A DNA stretch of 64,000 bases, from positions 32,186-96,185 of the forward strand of contig JAFAEQ010000005.1 of NCBI GenBank assembly GCA_023423935.1. Reading direction: 5' to 3'. This stretch comes from Pseudomonadota bacterium. Its GTDB lineage: Bacteria; Pseudomonadota; Gammaproteobacteria; Steroidobacterales; Steroidobacteraceae. The notes beneath the pieces were generated by a model. That model ran no database searches, had not been told where the DNA came from, and saw nothing but the letters and a program-made list of their open reading frames with translations. Shown piece by piece: positions 40,920-50,675 of the stretch. The stretch's first letter is position 1; the number at the start of each line of letters is the position of its first letter. The position numbers were made by a program, and so were the translations under genes.

Positions 40920-41996
40920 ATGTCAGCCAGAGCCGCGTTTCGATGTCTGATGCTGTTGGGAGTCACCCTTGTCGCGGGGTGCAGCGATGACGATGACTCG
41001 TCTCCGCCCGACATCCCACACGCGTTCGACGCGGTCGACACTGCGGCGCGCGCGGCGTACGCAGAGAACAACGTGCCAATGGGCCTGGCGGTCTACACGC
41101 CGGACGGCACCAAGCTGTTCGAGCAGATGTACGGCAGTTTCTCTGCCGATCGTCGTGTCGCGATTGCGTCCGCGTCCAAGCTCGTCTCAGGCATCACGCT
41201 CTTCCGACTCATCGATGCGGGATACCTTTCGCTCGATTCGACCACTGCTCAAGTGCTCGGCTGGAGCGGAGACAAAGGCGAGATCACGCTGCGTCATCTG
41301 CTGTCGTTCACGTCCGGCCTGCCGCCCGAGCACGCATGTACTTATCAATCCGGCGTGACGCTCGCCGAGTGCGTCGACGAGATCGCACAAGAGAATCTCG
41401 CGGGATCGCCTGGTGCTCGCTTCGACTATGGCAGCACGCATTTACATGTCGCGGCTCGCATGGCTGAGGTGGCTGTCGGTGCAAGCTGGAATGACATCTA
41501 CGAAGAGCAGATTCGCGCACCGCTGCAGCTTGCCCCCGAGTTTGCTTTCTACGCAGCTCCGCGCCAGGGCATTGGCTTGCAGCCCATCAATCCGCTGCCC
41601 GCCGGTGGTATGCGCGCATCGATGAACGACTATGCGAGCGTTCTGCAGTTCGTCTATCACAAAGGTCAGTGGCAGGGCTCGCAGCTCATCGGCCCGCACA
41701 TCTTCGATCTGCAGGCGGTGCAGCCTTATCCAGACGCAGTGATGGGCAACACACCGAGCGCACTCAATGCTCGTTACGGCCTCACCGCATGGCTCGAATG
41801 CGCGACGCCCGCGACGGGATGCTCGACGATCTCGTCGCCTGGCGCGTTCGGGTTCACGCCGTGGCTCGATCGCGAGACGGGCTACTACGCGATTCTCGGG
41901 ATGCAGCTGGATGATTTTCGTAATGACCGCGGCCTGGGTCCGCGCATCCAGCAGACACTGAAGCCGCTGATCGCCGAGGCGGTCGCAGGGATGTGA
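40920..41996 (+). CDS. Serine hydrolase lipoprotein, class C beta-lactamase-like
   Basis: 358 residues. ARAAFRCLMLLGVTLVAGC is a lipoprotein signal followed by an Asp-rich anchor region (SDDDDSS). The SxxK motif lies in AIASASKLVSGITLFR and a Tyr motif in FDYGSTHLHVAARMAEVA. Domain also has ITLRHLLSFTSGLPPEH. Likely an esterase or D-aminopeptidase in the cell envelope. ATG 40920 is favoured by GGAG nine bases before; 40905 also possible. Confidence 0.82.
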   Translation: MSARAAFRCLMLLGVTLVAGCSDDDDSSPPDIPHAFDAVDTAARAAYAENNVPMGLAVYTPDGTKLFEQMYGSFSADRRVAIASASKLVSGITLFRLIDAGYLSLDSTTAQVLGWSGDKGEITLRHLLSFTSGLPPEHACTYQSGVTLAECVDEIAQENLAGSPGARFDYGSTHLHVAARMAEVAVGASWNDIYEEQIRAPLQLAPEFAFYAAPRQGIGLQPINPLPAGGMRASMNDYASVLQFVYHKGQWQGSQLIGPHIFDLQAVQPYPDAVMGNTPSALNARYGLTAWLECATPATGCSTISSPGAFGFTPWLDRETGYYAILGMQLDDFRNDRGLGPRIQQTLKPLIAEAVAGM

Positions 41997-42014
41997 GCTT
42001 CTCAGCCAACCAAC

Positions 42015-42129
42015 CTGGGGAAGCTCTGATTTATCGACTTCTCTTCTTCGCAAGTCTGCAACTGGTTGAAATGCTCCGGTGGGCGAAGCAACTCTGGTTG
42101 CGAATGGAGAATTGATCAGAGATTCCCTA
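42015..42129. mobile_element. MITE family B, copy 3
   Basis: ~107-bp element (42019-42125), GGAAGCTCTGAT to ATCAGAGATTCC, flanked by CTGG and CTAG, i.e. a target duplication with one later change. Internal differences include a small deletion near 42040. It separates two convergent hydrolase genes. Confidence 0.75.
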
Positions 42130-42139
42130 GGCTCGAACG

Positions 42140-43021
42140 TCAGCCACGCGCTCGAAAATTGTCCTGCTGAGTACGCTTGATGAAATCGCGTATCAGCGGC
42201 GCCGCGGTGGCGGTATGTGTCTCGAGCAACAGATGGCCGGCGTCGAAGACATGCGCTTCCATTCGGGGAAGCGCTTGCATCCACGACAACGTTTCGGCGA
42301 GCTCGAAGAAGACATCGTGCCTTCCCCAGAGCATCAGAGACGGCGGCTGCCAGCGCGCGAGATAGTCTGCGATGTCTTCGAAGCGCGCGGCGTAGTGGCC
42401 ATAGTCCGCAACGAGCGCTCGCTGCGAATCCATCCGGCCTGGCAGGTTCATCACTCGCCAGTCCTCTTCCCAGCGCGCGGGCGGAATGCGTTGCGCAACT
42501 TCGGCTGGAACACCCGAGAGGTACTGATCGCGCGTGCCTTCGAATGTCAGATGCGCAGTGGCTGCAGCCTGATTTTCTGGACTCGGATCCGCCCAGTAGG
42601 CCTGCGTTGCGGCCCACCCCGCGCCGAAGCCTGTCCGATGCGCATTCGCATTCTGGATGATGAGGCCCAGCACTCGTTCGGGGGCCTGCATCGCGATGTG
42701 AAATCCCACAGGCGCGCCGAAGTCATGCAGATAAATGAACCGCGGACCGATCTCGAGGTGATCGAGCAGCTCCGCGATTGCCTGTCCAAACGCAGAGAAT
42801 GAAACTTTCGGCAACACATCCGACTCGCCGAATCCCGGCAGATCAGGCGCAACGACGAAGGCCTCCTGCGACAGCTCGGTCATGAGCTCTTCGAACATTC
42901 GCGCCGAGCTCGGAAATCCATGCAGCAGCAACACCGCCGGCCGCAACGCATCGCCTGCCGTCAGGAACGACAATTCCGCGCCGGCCGCAAGTGCCAACCG
43001 TTGTCGAGTCGGCAAAGACAT
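42140..43021 (-). CDS. Alpha/beta hydrolase (epoxide hydrolase / dehalogenase-like)
   Basis: 293 residues; GGAGG before ATG 43021. LLLHGFPSSARMFEELM gives the oxyanion loop, YLHDFGAPVGFHIAM near residue 105 has Asp at the nucleophile position, LWGRHDVFF the acid, and DAGHLLLET the catalytic His. Asp as nucleophile places it with epoxide hydrolases and dehalogenases, but the loop has Phe where dehalogenases have Asn, so epoxide hydrolase is more likely. Confidence 0.8.
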   Translation of the reverse strand: MSLPTRQRLALAAGAELSFLTAGDALRPAVLLLHGFPSSARMFEELMTELSQEAFVVAPDLPGFGESDVLPKVSFSAFGQAIAELLDHLEIGPRFIYLHDFGAPVGFHIAMQAPERVLGLIIQNANAHRTGFGAGWAATQAYWADPSPENQAAATAHLTFEGTRDQYLSGVPAEVAQRIPPARWEEDWRVMNLPGRMDSQRALVADYGHYAARFEDIADYLARWQPPSLMLWGRHDVFFELAETLSWMQALPRMEAHVFDAGHLLLETHTATAAPLIRDFIKRTQQDNFRARG

Positions 43022-43148
43022 ACCTCGATCCTCCATCATTGATCTGCCAGCGCTGCGACCCTCCTGGCGTCGAAACGCATCGCAAAACCTTATCGGCCAA
43101 CGACGACTCGAGAAAAAGCGATTAGCAAACCATCGAGGCGCAAGAGCA

Positions 43149-43478
43149 TCAGGCAGATGGCAGCGATCGCCGAGCTTGCGCGAGTCCCCAATCGTTCATC
43201 GCACGCAGGATCGGCTCCAACGAACATCCATACGCGGTTATGGCGTATTCGACGCGTGGCGGTACTTCGGGATAAGCCCTGCGTTGTACGAACCCGTCAC
43301 GCTCCAGTTCCTTGAGATGCAGCGTGAGCATGCGTTGACTCACTCCTGGAATGTCCCTTTGCAACTCTGTGTAGCGACGCACTCCTTTGAGCAAGTGAAA
43401 CAAGATGACCGGTTTGTACTTGCCTCCGATCGCATCCAGCGTGATCTCGATGGGACAGTAGACAAACTGCTTCTTCAT
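43149..43478 (-). CDS. HxlR family transcriptional regulator
   Basis: 109 residues from ATG 43478 (GAGAGG upstream). Winged helix: CPIEITLDAIGGKYKPVILF, GVRRYTELQRDIPGVSQRML and TLHLKELERDGFVQRRAYPE. A conserved Cys in FVYCPIEIT often senses electrophiles in this family. Divergent from the reductase gene at 43578 with 99 bp between, so it probably controls it. Confidence 0.88.
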   Translation of the reverse strand: MKKQFVYCPIEITLDAIGGKYKPVILFHLLKGVRRYTELQRDIPGVSQRMLTLHLKELERDGFVQRRAYPEVPPRVEYAITAYGCSLEPILRAMNDWGLAQARRSLPSA

Positions 43479-43577
43479 CGCCTCTCTCACCTGCGTGGCG
43501 TCACGAACAAATTTGTGCCTTCTTGTCAGGTTCGCCACGGCGCGAAAAGATCCACCGCTCGAACGAAGGAGACACTC

Positions 43578-44396
43578 ATGCGGATATTCGTGATCGGCGC
43601 AACAGGGTATATCGGCGGATCGGTGGCGCAAGCCATGCGCGACGATGGCCACGAGGTGTTGGGTCTCGCGCGCACCACGGAAAAAGCGGAGCAACTTCGT
43701 GCCCGCGGCATCGAGCCTGCACTCGGCACGTTGTTCGATGCTGCGCTCATCACATCCGCGGCTCAGAGCGCTGACGCTATCATCAACGCCGCAGACTCCG
43801 ACAACCCGTATGTCGTGACCACGTTGCTGGACGCACTACGCGGATCGGGCAAGACACTGATTCATACGTCCGGCTCGAGCATCGTGGGCGATCGCGCGGG
43901 CGGTCACGCATCGGACGTCGTATATGACGACGAGCAGACCCGCCCGCCCCCTCGACTGGAGAAGCGCGGCCGCGCTGCCATCGACGAGGCGGTAGCGAGC
44001 GCAGCCAATCACGCATTGCGCTCGATCGTCATCTGCCCCTCGATGGTCTACGGCCCGGGGCGCGGACTACACACGCAATCCGTCCAGATACCGATGCTCG
44101 TCCGGCTGGCACGCGAGTTCGAGGCAGGCGCCCATATCGGCCCGGGCGAGAATCGTTGGTCGAACGTGCACATCGACGATCTCGTGGATCTGTACCGAGT
44201 AGCGCTCGCTAGCGCGAGCGCCGGTGCGTTCCTGTTCGCAGAGAGCGGTGAAGCCTCGATGCGCGACATCGCTGCGGCGATCAGTCGGCAGCTCGGCTAT
44301 TCCGGAAAGACAGTCAGCATCTCAGTCATGGAAGCGATTCGCCGCGTGGGTGCGGAAGCCGCCGAGTTTGAGAGTATCGAAGCAGGACATCCGTGA
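43578..44396 (+). CDS. NAD(P)-dependent epimerase/reductase, atypical SDR
   Basis: 272 residues; AAGGAG before ATG 43578. Rossmann motif MRIFVIGATGYIGGSVAQAM, ADAIINAADSDNPYVVTTLL and the SDR active-site region LIHTSGSSIVGD, PSMVYGPG. Extended SDR of the NmrA/epimerase kind, likely reducing a small carbonyl. The last ~20 residues (VGAEAAEFESIEAGHP) do not look like the usual end, so a frameshift or natural truncation is possible. Confidence 0.8.
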   Translation: MRIFVIGATGYIGGSVAQAMRDDGHEVLGLARTTEKAEQLRARGIEPALGTLFDAALITSAAQSADAIINAADSDNPYVVTTLLDALRGSGKTLIHTSGSSIVGDRAGGHASDVVYDDEQTRPPPRLEKRGRAAIDEAVASAANHALRSIVICPSMVYGPGRGLHTQSVQIPMLVRLAREFEAGAHIGPGENRWSNVHIDDLVDLYRVALASASAGAFLFAESGEASMRDIAAAISRQLGYSGKTVSISVMEAIRRVGAEAAEFESIEAGHP

Positions 44397-44457
44397 CTTC
44401 GTGTCGCTGAAGTGGCTGGCCCCCATGTGCGTCTGCGCCCCGAGGCAGCCAGGCGCT

Positions 44458-44892
44458 TTACGCTCGTTCCATGAACATCCAGCGATGGCCTTCGAGATCT
44501 TCGACGCGATAGCGGCGTCCCGGTCCGCCTTCTTCGATACCGGAGAGCAGCGTCGCGCCGGCCGCTCTAGCCCGACTGAAGTGCGCATCGATGTCGTCGA
44601 CGTAGACGAGCACGCCGTCGACGACCCACGGAACGGCATACGCTTTACGCATGATTTCGCATGCCGCGCGATGCTTCTTCGGAGACTGATAGTTTGCGCT
44701 GGGCGTCGCCAGCATGATCAATCCGCCGCCGTCGGTCTGCATCTCACCATGCGTCAATCGGCCTTCCGCGTCGAGCATGCGCATGCGCTCGACGAAGCCG
44801 AAGGCCGATGCGAGCCATGCCATCGCCTGGAGGCCCTCCTCGTAGGAAAGCATCGGGACGGCTCCAGGCGATGCATCGATCACATCTGGCAT
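44458..44892 (-). CDS. VOC family (glyoxalase/bleomycin-resistance-like) protein
   Basis: 144 residues, GAGGAG before ATG. Paired beta-alpha-beta-beta-beta motifs: MAWLASAFGFVERMRMLDAE and VDGVLVYVDDIDAHFSRARA, ending YRVEDLEGHRWMFMER. The second motif carries the metal-ligand Glu position (DLEGHRW). Metal-dependent isomerase, dioxygenase or drug-binding protein; not distinguishable. Confidence 0.82.
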   Translation of the reverse strand: MPDVIDASPGAVPMLSYEEGLQAMAWLASAFGFVERMRMLDAEGRLTHGEMQTDGGGLIMLATPSANYQSPKKHRAACEIMRKAYAVPWVVDGVLVYVDDIDAHFSRARAAGATLLSGIEEGGPGRRYRVEDLEGHRWMFMERA

Positions 44893-45113
44893 AAGCGCTC
44901 CTCATGGAACTGATTGTATGCGAGACCTTCCGGCACGATCCATTCGCGCGACGCTCCGAGCTTCACCGTGAGATGCGCTCAGTGCCCAGCATAATGCTCA
45001 TGCGATCTTCGTCAGCGACAACTCGATCGATCTGCCTGACCGATCGCCTTGGATGATGCCTTCGATCTTCCTGACTGAGAACCCTCGAAGCCGAATCAAC
45101 GTCGCGGAGCCTT

Positions 45114-46964
45114 TCAGCCCTCTGCACGAAGTGTGGGAACGACTTGCCGTTCAAGGACGAGGCATTCGTGAAGGTGTTGCAGATCCCGCTCCAGCGCGCG
45201 CGGCAAGGGGCCGAGGGGCGACGGCTCCGTGTTGTTGCGTATGCAGGCAATGTAGTCTTCGATTGTTGCGTGAATCCGCGCACGATCATCGCTCGAGATG
45301 GCTGCGGCAGAATCCGACGGAACCGAACCGCCCTGCTGCTCCAATTGCCAGCACATCGACAGCGTTCGATAGGCAAGCCGCTCGGTTGCCGCGACCGTCG
45401 GCCAAACCTGTTCCACAGTCGCTTTCTGAGTGGCCGTCGCGAGGAGGCTGTCGTCGTAGCCGTGCGCGAGGGCGAAGGACGCCCATTCCAATTCGTCCCG
45501 CACCTTCCTGGCCTCTGGCGTGACCACCGAGCCACGGGACGCATGCTCCACCGCCGCATCGACCGCCTGCAGCGTGCGAATGATCTGGTCGGGAATCTGC
45601 TGAGTCACCGCGCGCGGCGGAATCAACCGAAACACGATCAGCGCTACCAGGCATCCGGCCAGCGTGTCGACGCCTCGCGCAAGCAGATAAGAGCCCGGGT
45701 CTGGCAAGGGATGCACCCCACCCACGATCGTAAACGCAAGGCCCGTAATGAATACTGCGGCGAGTGTGTAGCTGCTCGGGATCAACATCTGTACCGCGAA
45801 CTGCAGCGCGAGCATCGTCACCGCGAGCCAGACTCCCTGCGGGTGCACCAGCAGGATCACGCTGGCGAGTACCAGGCCGATCCAGGTTCCCACGGTGCGT
45901 TCGATGCTACGTCGAAGCGTATGCGGCCAATCGAAACCCTGGTGGAGCACGAGGACGGCGGCTGAGACGGCCCAGTAAGCGCGCTCGATATGAACGGCTG
46001 CCGCGATAGTACCAACGACCACCGAGGCGACTCCCACACGAATGATGATGCGTAACGTGTTGGAGCCAGGCTGCAACGCCTCCGCCAGAGCCGCAAAGGC
46101 GCCCGGACGCCGCAACGCTTCTGTGGGAACAGAGACGGCCTCCGACTCCTGCTTGCTCTCGACCTGCGCTGCGAGTGTCTTGGTCCGCTCGATCAACTCC
46201 GCTGAAGGCTTCTGCTTACGGCTTGCGGCTCCCAACGCCTCGGCGAATCGCAGGTTCAACTCGGAGCTGATTGCACGCAGCCGGGAGACCGTGGGGTTCG
46301 GACGAGCGTGCACCGGCTGCTGAGTCACCATGACCGAAGAGGAAGTGTGGAGCGCCTTCGCCGCACGGTCCCGCGCCGCAGCTTCCTGCGCACTGCCCAC
46401 GGCATTGATGTACGCGACAACCGCCTTCGCTGCGGACGCAACTGCTTTGCGCTCGGGTCCGCGTGGCGCAAAGAGCGCTCCCGACATGTGAACCAACCAT
46501 GCGAAAGCACCTCCGCAGAACACGAAGAAGGCTACCTTGATCAGACTGAGACCCACCGAAGGAATGGCTGTTCCTGCGGCGCACGCGAGCGTGAACACGT
46601 ACGCCCCCGGCTGACCGAGCTGCAATGCGTTGCTGAGCCAGGCAGCAATCACCGCCACCCCGGCGACGACAAGAACCACGGCCCACGCAATCTTCGAAAC
46701 GGACATGCCCAAAGGCACCAGGATCGCCAATGCGATCACCACGACTCCGAGATGCTGTGCACGGCTGAAATACGGTCGACCACTGCCGTACATGGAGGTG
46801 AAGGCACCGAGCACGGCCATCAGGCCCGCGATCATGTTGCCCAGCCACCAGCCCGCCAGCAGCGGCAAGGTCATGCAGAGTCCTGCGCGCAGCGCACGCA
46901 GCGCAGTTCCCGGAGGTGGGCGATGCACCTCAAACATGCCGTGCAACAACTTCGATGCAGGCAT
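45114..46964 (-). CDS. FUSC family membrane transporter (aromatic acid exporter-like)
   Basis: 616 residues from ATG 46964 (GGAAG upstream; 46991 is an alternative start). Two membrane halves of about five spans each (LRALRAGLCMTLPLLAGWWL, AWAVVLVVAGVAVIAAWL; RIIIRVGVASVVVGTIAAAV, WIGLVLASVILLVHPQGVW) are separated by a cytoplasmic loop, the layout of YccS/AaeB proteins. The second half carries the FUSC motif RSIERTVGTWIGLVLA. Likely exports organic acids. Single gene. Confidence 0.83.
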   Translation of the reverse strand: MPASKLLHGMFEVHRPPPGTALRALRAGLCMTLPLLAGWWLGNMIAGLMAVLGAFTSMYGSGRPYFSRAQHLGVVVIALAILVPLGMSVSKIAWAVVLVVAGVAVIAAWLSNALQLGQPGAYVFTLACAAGTAIPSVGLSLIKVAFFVFCGGAFAWLVHMSGALFAPRGPERKAVASAAKAVVAYINAVGSAQEAAARDRAAKALHTSSSVMVTQQPVHARPNPTVSRLRAISSELNLRFAEALGAASRKQKPSAELIERTKTLAAQVESKQESEAVSVPTEALRRPGAFAALAEALQPGSNTLRIIIRVGVASVVVGTIAAAVHIERAYWAVSAAVLVLHQGFDWPHTLRRSIERTVGTWIGLVLASVILLVHPQGVWLAVTMLALQFAVQMLIPSSYTLAAVFITGLAFTIVGGVHPLPDPGSYLLARGVDTLAGCLVALIVFRLIPPRAVTQQIPDQIIRTLQAVDAAVEHASRGSVVTPEARKVRDELEWASFALAHGYDDSLLATATQKATVEQVWPTVAATERLAYRTLSMCWQLEQQGGSVPSDSAAAISSDDRARIHATIEDYIACIRNNTEPSPLGPLPRALERDLQHLHECLVLERQVVPTLRAEG

Positions 46965-47338
46965 CGATCTTCCGGGTGGCGATGCGGCCATAGCCACACT
47001 ATGCGCGGTCAGGCGCCTTTGATCCTCGCTCGACAAACAAACACACCACACCCGATCAGCTCGATTGCACCCGTGCTCACAGCGCGTAATCACTCCACGC
47101 ATACGGATGCTGCGTGAATGACAGCTGCGACGTCGATCTCATGAACGTCTCGAGTATTGGACTGCAGCAATGCACACATCTTTCTTCATGTGTCTTCAGT
47201 GGCGTTTGTTACTGGCACCGGATCTCTGGATGCGCACGGTCGAAACCGCTCTGAAGCAAACGAGGCTCGAGGCGAGATACAGCGCGCTCCTTCAGCATCG
47301 CCCGCTATCATGCTTCGGCAATTGCACGGGAGGATCAC
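46965..47338. other. Divergent upstream region without a gene
   Basis: 374 bp between the FUSC and M23 genes. Short frames here have no ribosome binding site. It should hold promoters for both divergent genes; no clear operator or hairpin seen. Confidence 0.5.
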
Positions 47339-48475
47339 ATGACGACTACGGACTGGCGCCTGGCATTCATGGGCATCGCGCTTTCATGGGCAACCATCGC
47401 CACAGCGCAGACCGGGGCCGTGCAGTCGCTCGACATACGCATACCGCTCGCCCCGCAGCCTGTACGCATCGGCACTGATCTGCATCTCTTCTATGAGCTC
47501 CATGTCACCAGCTTCCGCTCCTCGCCACTTGCACTGACGGGGCTCGATGTTGTCGATGCTCGCAGCGGCAAGTCCCTGCGACGACTTCAGGATTCAGCCC
47601 TCGCGGATTCATTCGAAACAATGACGAAGGAAGCGGCGCCATTGATCCTCGCGCCAGGCATGAACGGCGTGATCTATTTGTCGCTACCTTTAGACGGCGA
47701 GGCGCCACACGCACTGACTCATCGAATGACTTTCAATGCAAAGCAGACTGGCGAATCGCACAACGCCGCATTGATGACGGACGAACTGGCGGTCGACTCC
47801 TCCGCGCTACCGAAATTCTCTGCGCCGCTCCGAGGTGGACTCTGGGCCGCGCTTTACGATCCATCGATGTCGCGAGGCCACCGTCGCGTGGTCTACGCGG
47901 TCGATGGCCATGCACATCTTCCGGGACGCTTCGCGGTGGACTTCTTTGGCGTGGATGCCGAAGGTAAAACACATCGCGGCAGCGGCGAGCGGCCTTCGGA
48001 CTATCTTGGCTATGGTGCGGATGTGCTTGCGGTGGCTGATGGCACCGTCGTGGCCGCCCGCGATGACTTCGATGAGCCGTCCACGCTGACGCAAGCGCGT
48101 GAGCCCACTGCGATCGGCGATGCGACTGGCGCGTATGTCACGCTCGATATCGGCGGCGGTCACTATGTGTTCTATGAGCACCTGAAGCCGGGCCTTGCAG
48201 TGCGCATCGGCCAGCAAGTGCGACAAGGCGCACGTCTGGGTGCGCTTGGAATGACGGGACAGGCAATGACTCCACATCTGCACTTTCATGTCGCGAACGC
48301 CAATGCGCCGCTTGCAGCGGAAGGCACGCCTTATCATCTGGCCGCCTACCGCGTGCTCGGTCGATACGACTCCATTACTGATTTCGGGACCCAGCCATGG
48401 CGCAAGCTCGAAGCGCCGATCGTTCTCAGAGAATCGTTGCCGGCGCCGAATGTGGTCGTGACCTTCCAGCCGTAG
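47339..48475 (+). CDS. M23 family metallopeptidase, exported
   Basis: 378 residues; GGGAGG before ATG. Signal peptide (LAFMGIALSWATIATAQ), an N-terminal beta-rich domain, then a LytM-type domain with zinc ligands in HAHLPGRFAVDFFGVD near residue 192 and TPHLHFHVANAN near 313, plus YVTLDIGGGHYVFYEHLKPG. Probably cleaves peptidoglycan cross-links or small peptides in the periplasm. Convergent with the aldehyde dehydrogenase gene. Confidence 0.85.
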   Translation: MTTTDWRLAFMGIALSWATIATAQTGAVQSLDIRIPLAPQPVRIGTDLHLFYELHVTSFRSSPLALTGLDVVDARSGKSLRRLQDSALADSFETMTKEAAPLILAPGMNGVIYLSLPLDGEAPHALTHRMTFNAKQTGESHNAALMTDELAVDSSALPKFSAPLRGGLWAALYDPSMSRGHRRVVYAVDGHAHLPGRFAVDFFGVDAEGKTHRGSGERPSDYLGYGADVLAVADGTVVAARDDFDEPSTLTQAREPTAIGDATGAYVTLDIGGGHYVFYEHLKPGLAVRIGQQVRQGARLGALGMTGQAMTPHLHFHVANANAPLAAEGTPYHLAAYRVLGRYDSITDFGTQPWRKLEAPIVLRESLPAPNVVVTFQP

Positions 48476-48492
48476 CGCCGTTGCGGCTCCCC

Positions 48493-48510
48493 CGCTCGCA
48501 TCTGCGAGCG
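48493..48510. terminator. Hairpin between convergent genes
   Basis: CGCTCGCA-TC-TGCGAGCG, an 8-bp perfect stem, in the 62-bp gap between two gene ends. Confidence 0.55.
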
Positions 48511-48537
48511 AAAGCCATCAGTGGCTCTCCGCCCGTG

Positions 48538-50070
48538 CTATCCACCCGCCCACGGTCCGCGCAACACGCCGGCGTTGCGCGGATACTGTCTCGGCGCATG
48601 TTGCACGGTGAGCCATTTTTCGCTCGTGAAGGCTCTCACCGCCCACTCGCCACCGAAGCGTCCGATGCCGGAGTTCTTCTCGCCGCCGAACGGATTGTTT
48701 GGCAGATCGTTCACGGGTTGATCGTTCACATGGACCATTCCGGCTTCGACGCGCGCCGCGAATCGCACTGCGCGTTCGGTGTCGCTGCTGAACACTGCAC
48801 TCGATAGACCGAACGTCGTTTCATTCGCGAGCGCCAGCGCTTCATTCTCATTTGCAGCAGGGATGATCGGTGCGATCGGACCGAAGATTTCCTCGCGCGC
48901 GATCTTCATATCATTCTTCACGTCCGCGAACACATGCGGCGGCAGCACCTGCCCTTGCGCTTTCCCGCCGAGCACTTCCCGCGCACCACTCGCGCGGGCT
49001 TCTTCGATACGTGACTGCAGCCCCTGAAGCTGCTTCTCGTTGATGATCGGACCGATCAGCGTTTCCGCGTCGGCCGGATCACCGGCCTTGAGCACGCGCG
49101 CTTGCGCGGTGAAGCGCTCCACGAACGGCTCGTAGAGCTTGCGATCGACGATAAACCGGTTGGTGATCATGCAGATCTGTCCCTGATGCAGGAATTTGCC
49201 GAACACAGCCGCCTCGACTGCCCGATCGAGATCCGCATCCTCGAGCACGACGAACGGCGAATTGCCGCCGAGCTCCAGCTCCACGCGCTTCATGATCGGC
49301 GCCTCAGAGACGGCAAGCCGAGCAATGTTGCGTCCCACGGGTGTGGAGCCCGTGAACGAGATGACTCGCGATGCCGGATGACACACGAATGCATCGCCGA
49401 TAGCGCTGCCTGCGCCGACGACGACGTTGAGCACACCCGCCGGCAGCCCTGCTTCCTCGAAGATCTTCGCGAGCAGCAATCCACCGGTGATGGGCGTGTC
49501 GCTCGCGGGCTTGAGCACGACCGCATTGCCGATTGCCAATGCGGGAGCCGCCGAGCGGTTACTGAGCTGCAGCGGCCAATTCCACGGACTGATCACGCCC
49601 ACGACGCCGACGGGTTGCGCCACGACGCGACATTCCTTCCCTGGCACGTCGGCAGGGAGAATCCGACCCTCGAGTCGATAGGGAGTGAAGGACGCTTCGA
49701 GCATGACTGCGCGTACGGCACCCCACTCGAGCTCTGCCTTGATGCGCGTACTGCCGGCCTCGTTGATGAGCCAGTCCACGATCTCATCATGGCGCATCTC
49801 CATCACCTGGGCCGCGCGTCGCATTACCTCGGAGCGTTCGGAAGGAAGTCGTTGCGCCCAGGCGCGGTGCGCTTTCACCGCCGCCGTGTGGGCATCATCG
49901 ACGTCGCGCTCATTCGCAAGCGGAATCTCGACGAGGAGTTCGCCGGAATAAGGATTGCGATCGGCGAGGCGCCCATCGCCGCCGCCGGCACGCCAGGCAC
50001 CGTCGATGAACTGTCGATCAAAACCCTCGTAGCGCTTCACCTGACGCTGTGTCGTGGGATTTGCAGCCAT
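48538..50070 (-). CDS. Aldehyde dehydrogenase (NAD(P)+-dependent)
   Basis: 510 residues of ALDH fold: VISPWNWPLQLSNRSAAPAL near residue 160, VLKPASDTPITG, FTGSTPVGRNIARLA, catalytic Glu in ELELGGNSPFVVLEDAD near 270, catalytic Cys in FLHQGQICMITNRF near 302, and FGPIAPIIPA. Closest in pattern to vanillin/benzaldehyde or succinate-semialdehyde type ALDHs, fitting aromatic metabolism. A second short-range gene context is lacking. Confidence 0.9.
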   Translation of the reverse strand: MAANPTTQRQVKRYEGFDRQFIDGAWRAGGGDGRLADRNPYSGELLVEIPLANERDVDDAHTAAVKAHRAWAQRLPSERSEVMRRAAQVMEMRHDEIVDWLINEAGSTRIKAELEWGAVRAVMLEASFTPYRLEGRILPADVPGKECRVVAQPVGVVGVISPWNWPLQLSNRSAAPALAIGNAVVLKPASDTPITGGLLLAKIFEEAGLPAGVLNVVVGAGSAIGDAFVCHPASRVISFTGSTPVGRNIARLAVSEAPIMKRVELELGGNSPFVVLEDADLDRAVEAAVFGKFLHQGQICMITNRFIVDRKLYEPFVERFTAQARVLKAGDPADAETLIGPIINEKQLQGLQSRIEEARASGAREVLGGKAQGQVLPPHVFADVKNDMKIAREEIFGPIAPIIPAANENEALALANETTFGLSSAVFSSDTERAVRFAARVEAGMVHVNDQPVNDLPNNPFGGEKNSGIGRFGGEWAVRAFTSEKWLTVQHAPRQYPRNAGVLRGPWAGG

Positions 50071-50321
50071 GGCTCATCTCCGAAAATGTCTCGGAAGGCT
50101 AGCAGGCGCGTCGACGCCGTTTCTTATGTACTTCTGTCTACGTGACGGGCCTCTGTGTGCAGCTTCCGTATTCGTGCGACATCGAAAGCATCTTGCGTGT
50201 GATGATCGATGATCTTCGACGCCTGCGAGCTTCATGCGAGGGATCAATCCGCGCGTACTCATTCAGCGCGCAGAATCTGCGCGCTCAGCTCTTTGTCACG
50301 TGGAGCGTTGCAGAACTCAGA

Positions 50322-50675
50322 TCAGCTTCCTCGCTGCAGCGCCCGACGCACCTCAGCAGCGAACCCGCGCACGGTGAATCCGTCCGCCAGCTGATCGATG
50401 AAGATGACGTCGGAGATCGCGTTTCGCGTTCGCAGCGGCAGAATCGCCTGGTACTCGGGCGATCGATACCATGCTTGCGCCGCCTCGCGACTGGGAAACT
50501 CCATCAGCACCACCGCGCCCGGCCAGGCCCCCTCGATCACTTCGCCCGGCCCCTGCGCCAGCCACTTTCCGCCGTGAGGTGCAACGGTGGCCTCGACATG
50601 CTCGAGATACATCAGCGCCTCGTCGTTCGGAATATCGCCGGGAATGCGCAGATGATTGATCAGATACGTCGTCAT
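50322..50675 (-). CDS. DUF1330 family protein
   Basis: 117 residues with the dimeric ferredoxin-like fold of DUF1330: MTTYLINHLRIPGDIPNDEA, GAVVLMEFPSREAAQAWYRS and PEYQAILPLRTRNAISDVIF. Function unknown. No strong ribosome binding site before ATG 50675. Confidence 0.82.
   Translation of the reverse strand: MTTYLINHLRIPGDIPNDEALMYLEHVEATVAPHGGKWLAQGPGEVIEGAWPGAVVLMEFPSREAAQAWYRSPEYQAILPLRTRNAISDVIFIDQLADGFTVRGFAAEVRRALQRGS

Noticed and set aside
41442..42617. 391-codon frame across a serine hydrolase, a MITE and an alpha/beta hydrolase
   Set aside because: It crosses gene boundaries and a mobile element, and its protein is Arg-rich without structure.
41442..43021. Possible second haloalkane dehalogenase at 42140
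   Set aside because: Asp nucleophile is present but the halide-binding Asn/Trp pair is missing, so kept as epoxide-hydrolase-like.
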